Positions 13,722 through 14,087 of a stretch of 14,087 nt of DNA are shown one piece after another. The position numbers and the translations under genes were made by a program. This DNA is from Bryobacteraceae bacterium (lineage in GTDB: Bacteria > Acidobacteriota > Terriglobia > Bryobacterales > Bryobacteraceae). Under the pieces are notes generated by a model. That model did not search any database and was not told the origin of the DNA. It saw only the letters and a list, made by a program, of their open reading frames with translations. The stretch spans positions 1 to 14,087 of the forward strand of contig JASHQT010000405.1 of NCBI GenBank assembly GCA_030039005.1, written 5' to 3'. Position 1 is the stretch's first letter; each line of letters begins with the position of its first letter.

Positions 13722-14087
13722 CTAAAGGTTCATGCTGGCGATATCTACAGGGGAGCGGTAGCCTTCCACAACCACGATACCGCTGTCGGTTACGTGATAG
13801 AGCTGACGGTCGCGCTCCAGATCGTAGCCGATGGATGTATCCGGCGGAACTCGCACGTTCTTGTCCAGGATCGCGCGGCGCACTCGGGCGCGGCGGCCGA
13901 TATCGCAATTGTCGAAAATAATCGATTCCTCCACCACGGCATGGGAATGCACCCGGACCCCGCGGCCGATTACCGAAGTTCGGACCAGGCCGCCGGACAG
14001 GATGGTCCCACCGGACACGATGGAATCCAGCGCCTCGCCGCGCCGGCCGTCGCTATCGAAGATGAATTTCGCCGGGGCGTCGAAATA
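13722..14087 (-). CDS. glgC: Glucose-1-phosphate adenylyltransferase, C-terminal part (5' end outside window)
   Basis: This enzyme makes ADP-glucose from glucose-1-phosphate and ATP, the committed step of bacterial glycogen synthesis. The visible 121 residues (family about 410-430) run open to the right edge. They cover the left-handed beta-helix end: 'PAKFIFDSDGRRGEALDSIVSGGTILSGGLVRTSVIGRGVRVHSHAVVEESIIFDNCDIGRRARVRRAILDKNVRVPPDTSIGYDLERDRQ', then the terminal 'TDSGIVVVEG'. This matches GlgC ('AKF', 'S(L/I)VSGG', 'R(R)..(I/L)D(K/R)', 'IG.....D'). The stop at 13722 is followed, on the same strand, by the TPR gene 96 nt on. Confidence 0.92.
   Translation of the reverse strand, partial: YFDAPAKFIFDSDGRRGEALDSIVSGGTILSGGLVRTSVIGRGVRVHSHAVVEESIIFDNCDIGRRARVRRAILDKNVRVPPDTSIGYDLERDRQLYHVTDSGIVVVEGYRSPVDIASMNL

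Overview
The window looks like chromosome of a GC-rich acidobacterium, most likely from the Solibacter/Bryobacter branch. Three things point there. There is a secreted protein with the C-terminal domain catalogued as TIGR03437 (the 'Solibacter uncharacterized C-terminal domain'). There is a large TPR protein with the 'FDPR..IVRVEARRLR..LEEYY' N-terminal domain common in acidobacteria. There is a PEGA-type Ser/Thr kinase. The taxonomic call is inference from protein families; no rRNA is present.

Layout, left to right: (1) 1-879, the 3' part of a flagellin lysine-N-methylase gene (fliB), convergent with and overlapping purH (876-2429, minus). (2) A 34-bp divergent gap with overlapping -10 elements separates purH from a NAD-type isocitrate dehydrogenase (2464-3471, plus). 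(3) 3496-6281 is a compact flagellin-control module: a consensus sigma-54 promoter, fliW, csrA (7-nt overlap), a sigma-28-like promoter, a structured leader of about 180 nt carrying GGA motifs, flagellin fliC and a strong terminator. (4) 6342-7290 holds the wreck of a TPR/GT41 (O-GlcNAc-transferase-like) glycosyltransferase gene, broken by stops, frameshifts and deletions. (5) 7296-9633, minus: a secreted BACON/IPT/TIGR03437 protein and its terminator. (6) 9825-11773, minus: a membrane Ser/Thr kinase with two PEGA domains, preceded by a perfect inverted repeat over its candidate promoter. (7) 11823-13625, minus: a TPR regulator-like protein. (8) 13722-14087, minus: the 3' end of glgC (ADP-glucose pyrophosphorylase).

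How the genes fit together: FliW, CsrA and flagellin form the known partner-switch that couples flagellin translation to its export. Here all three lie side by side, with promoter signatures of both flagellar sigma factors in hierarchical order (sigma-54 for the regulators, sigma-28 for the filament). Two flagellin-modification functions flank the module, but neither fits simply. The glycosyltransferase is a pseudogene, and the flagellin has only two lysines, both in the conserved C-terminal D0 segment, which leaves FliB without surface lysines to methylate in this particular protein. purH, isocitrate dehydrogenase and glgC are housekeeping metabolism. No tRNA, rRNA, CRISPR array, IS element or complete mobile element was seen.
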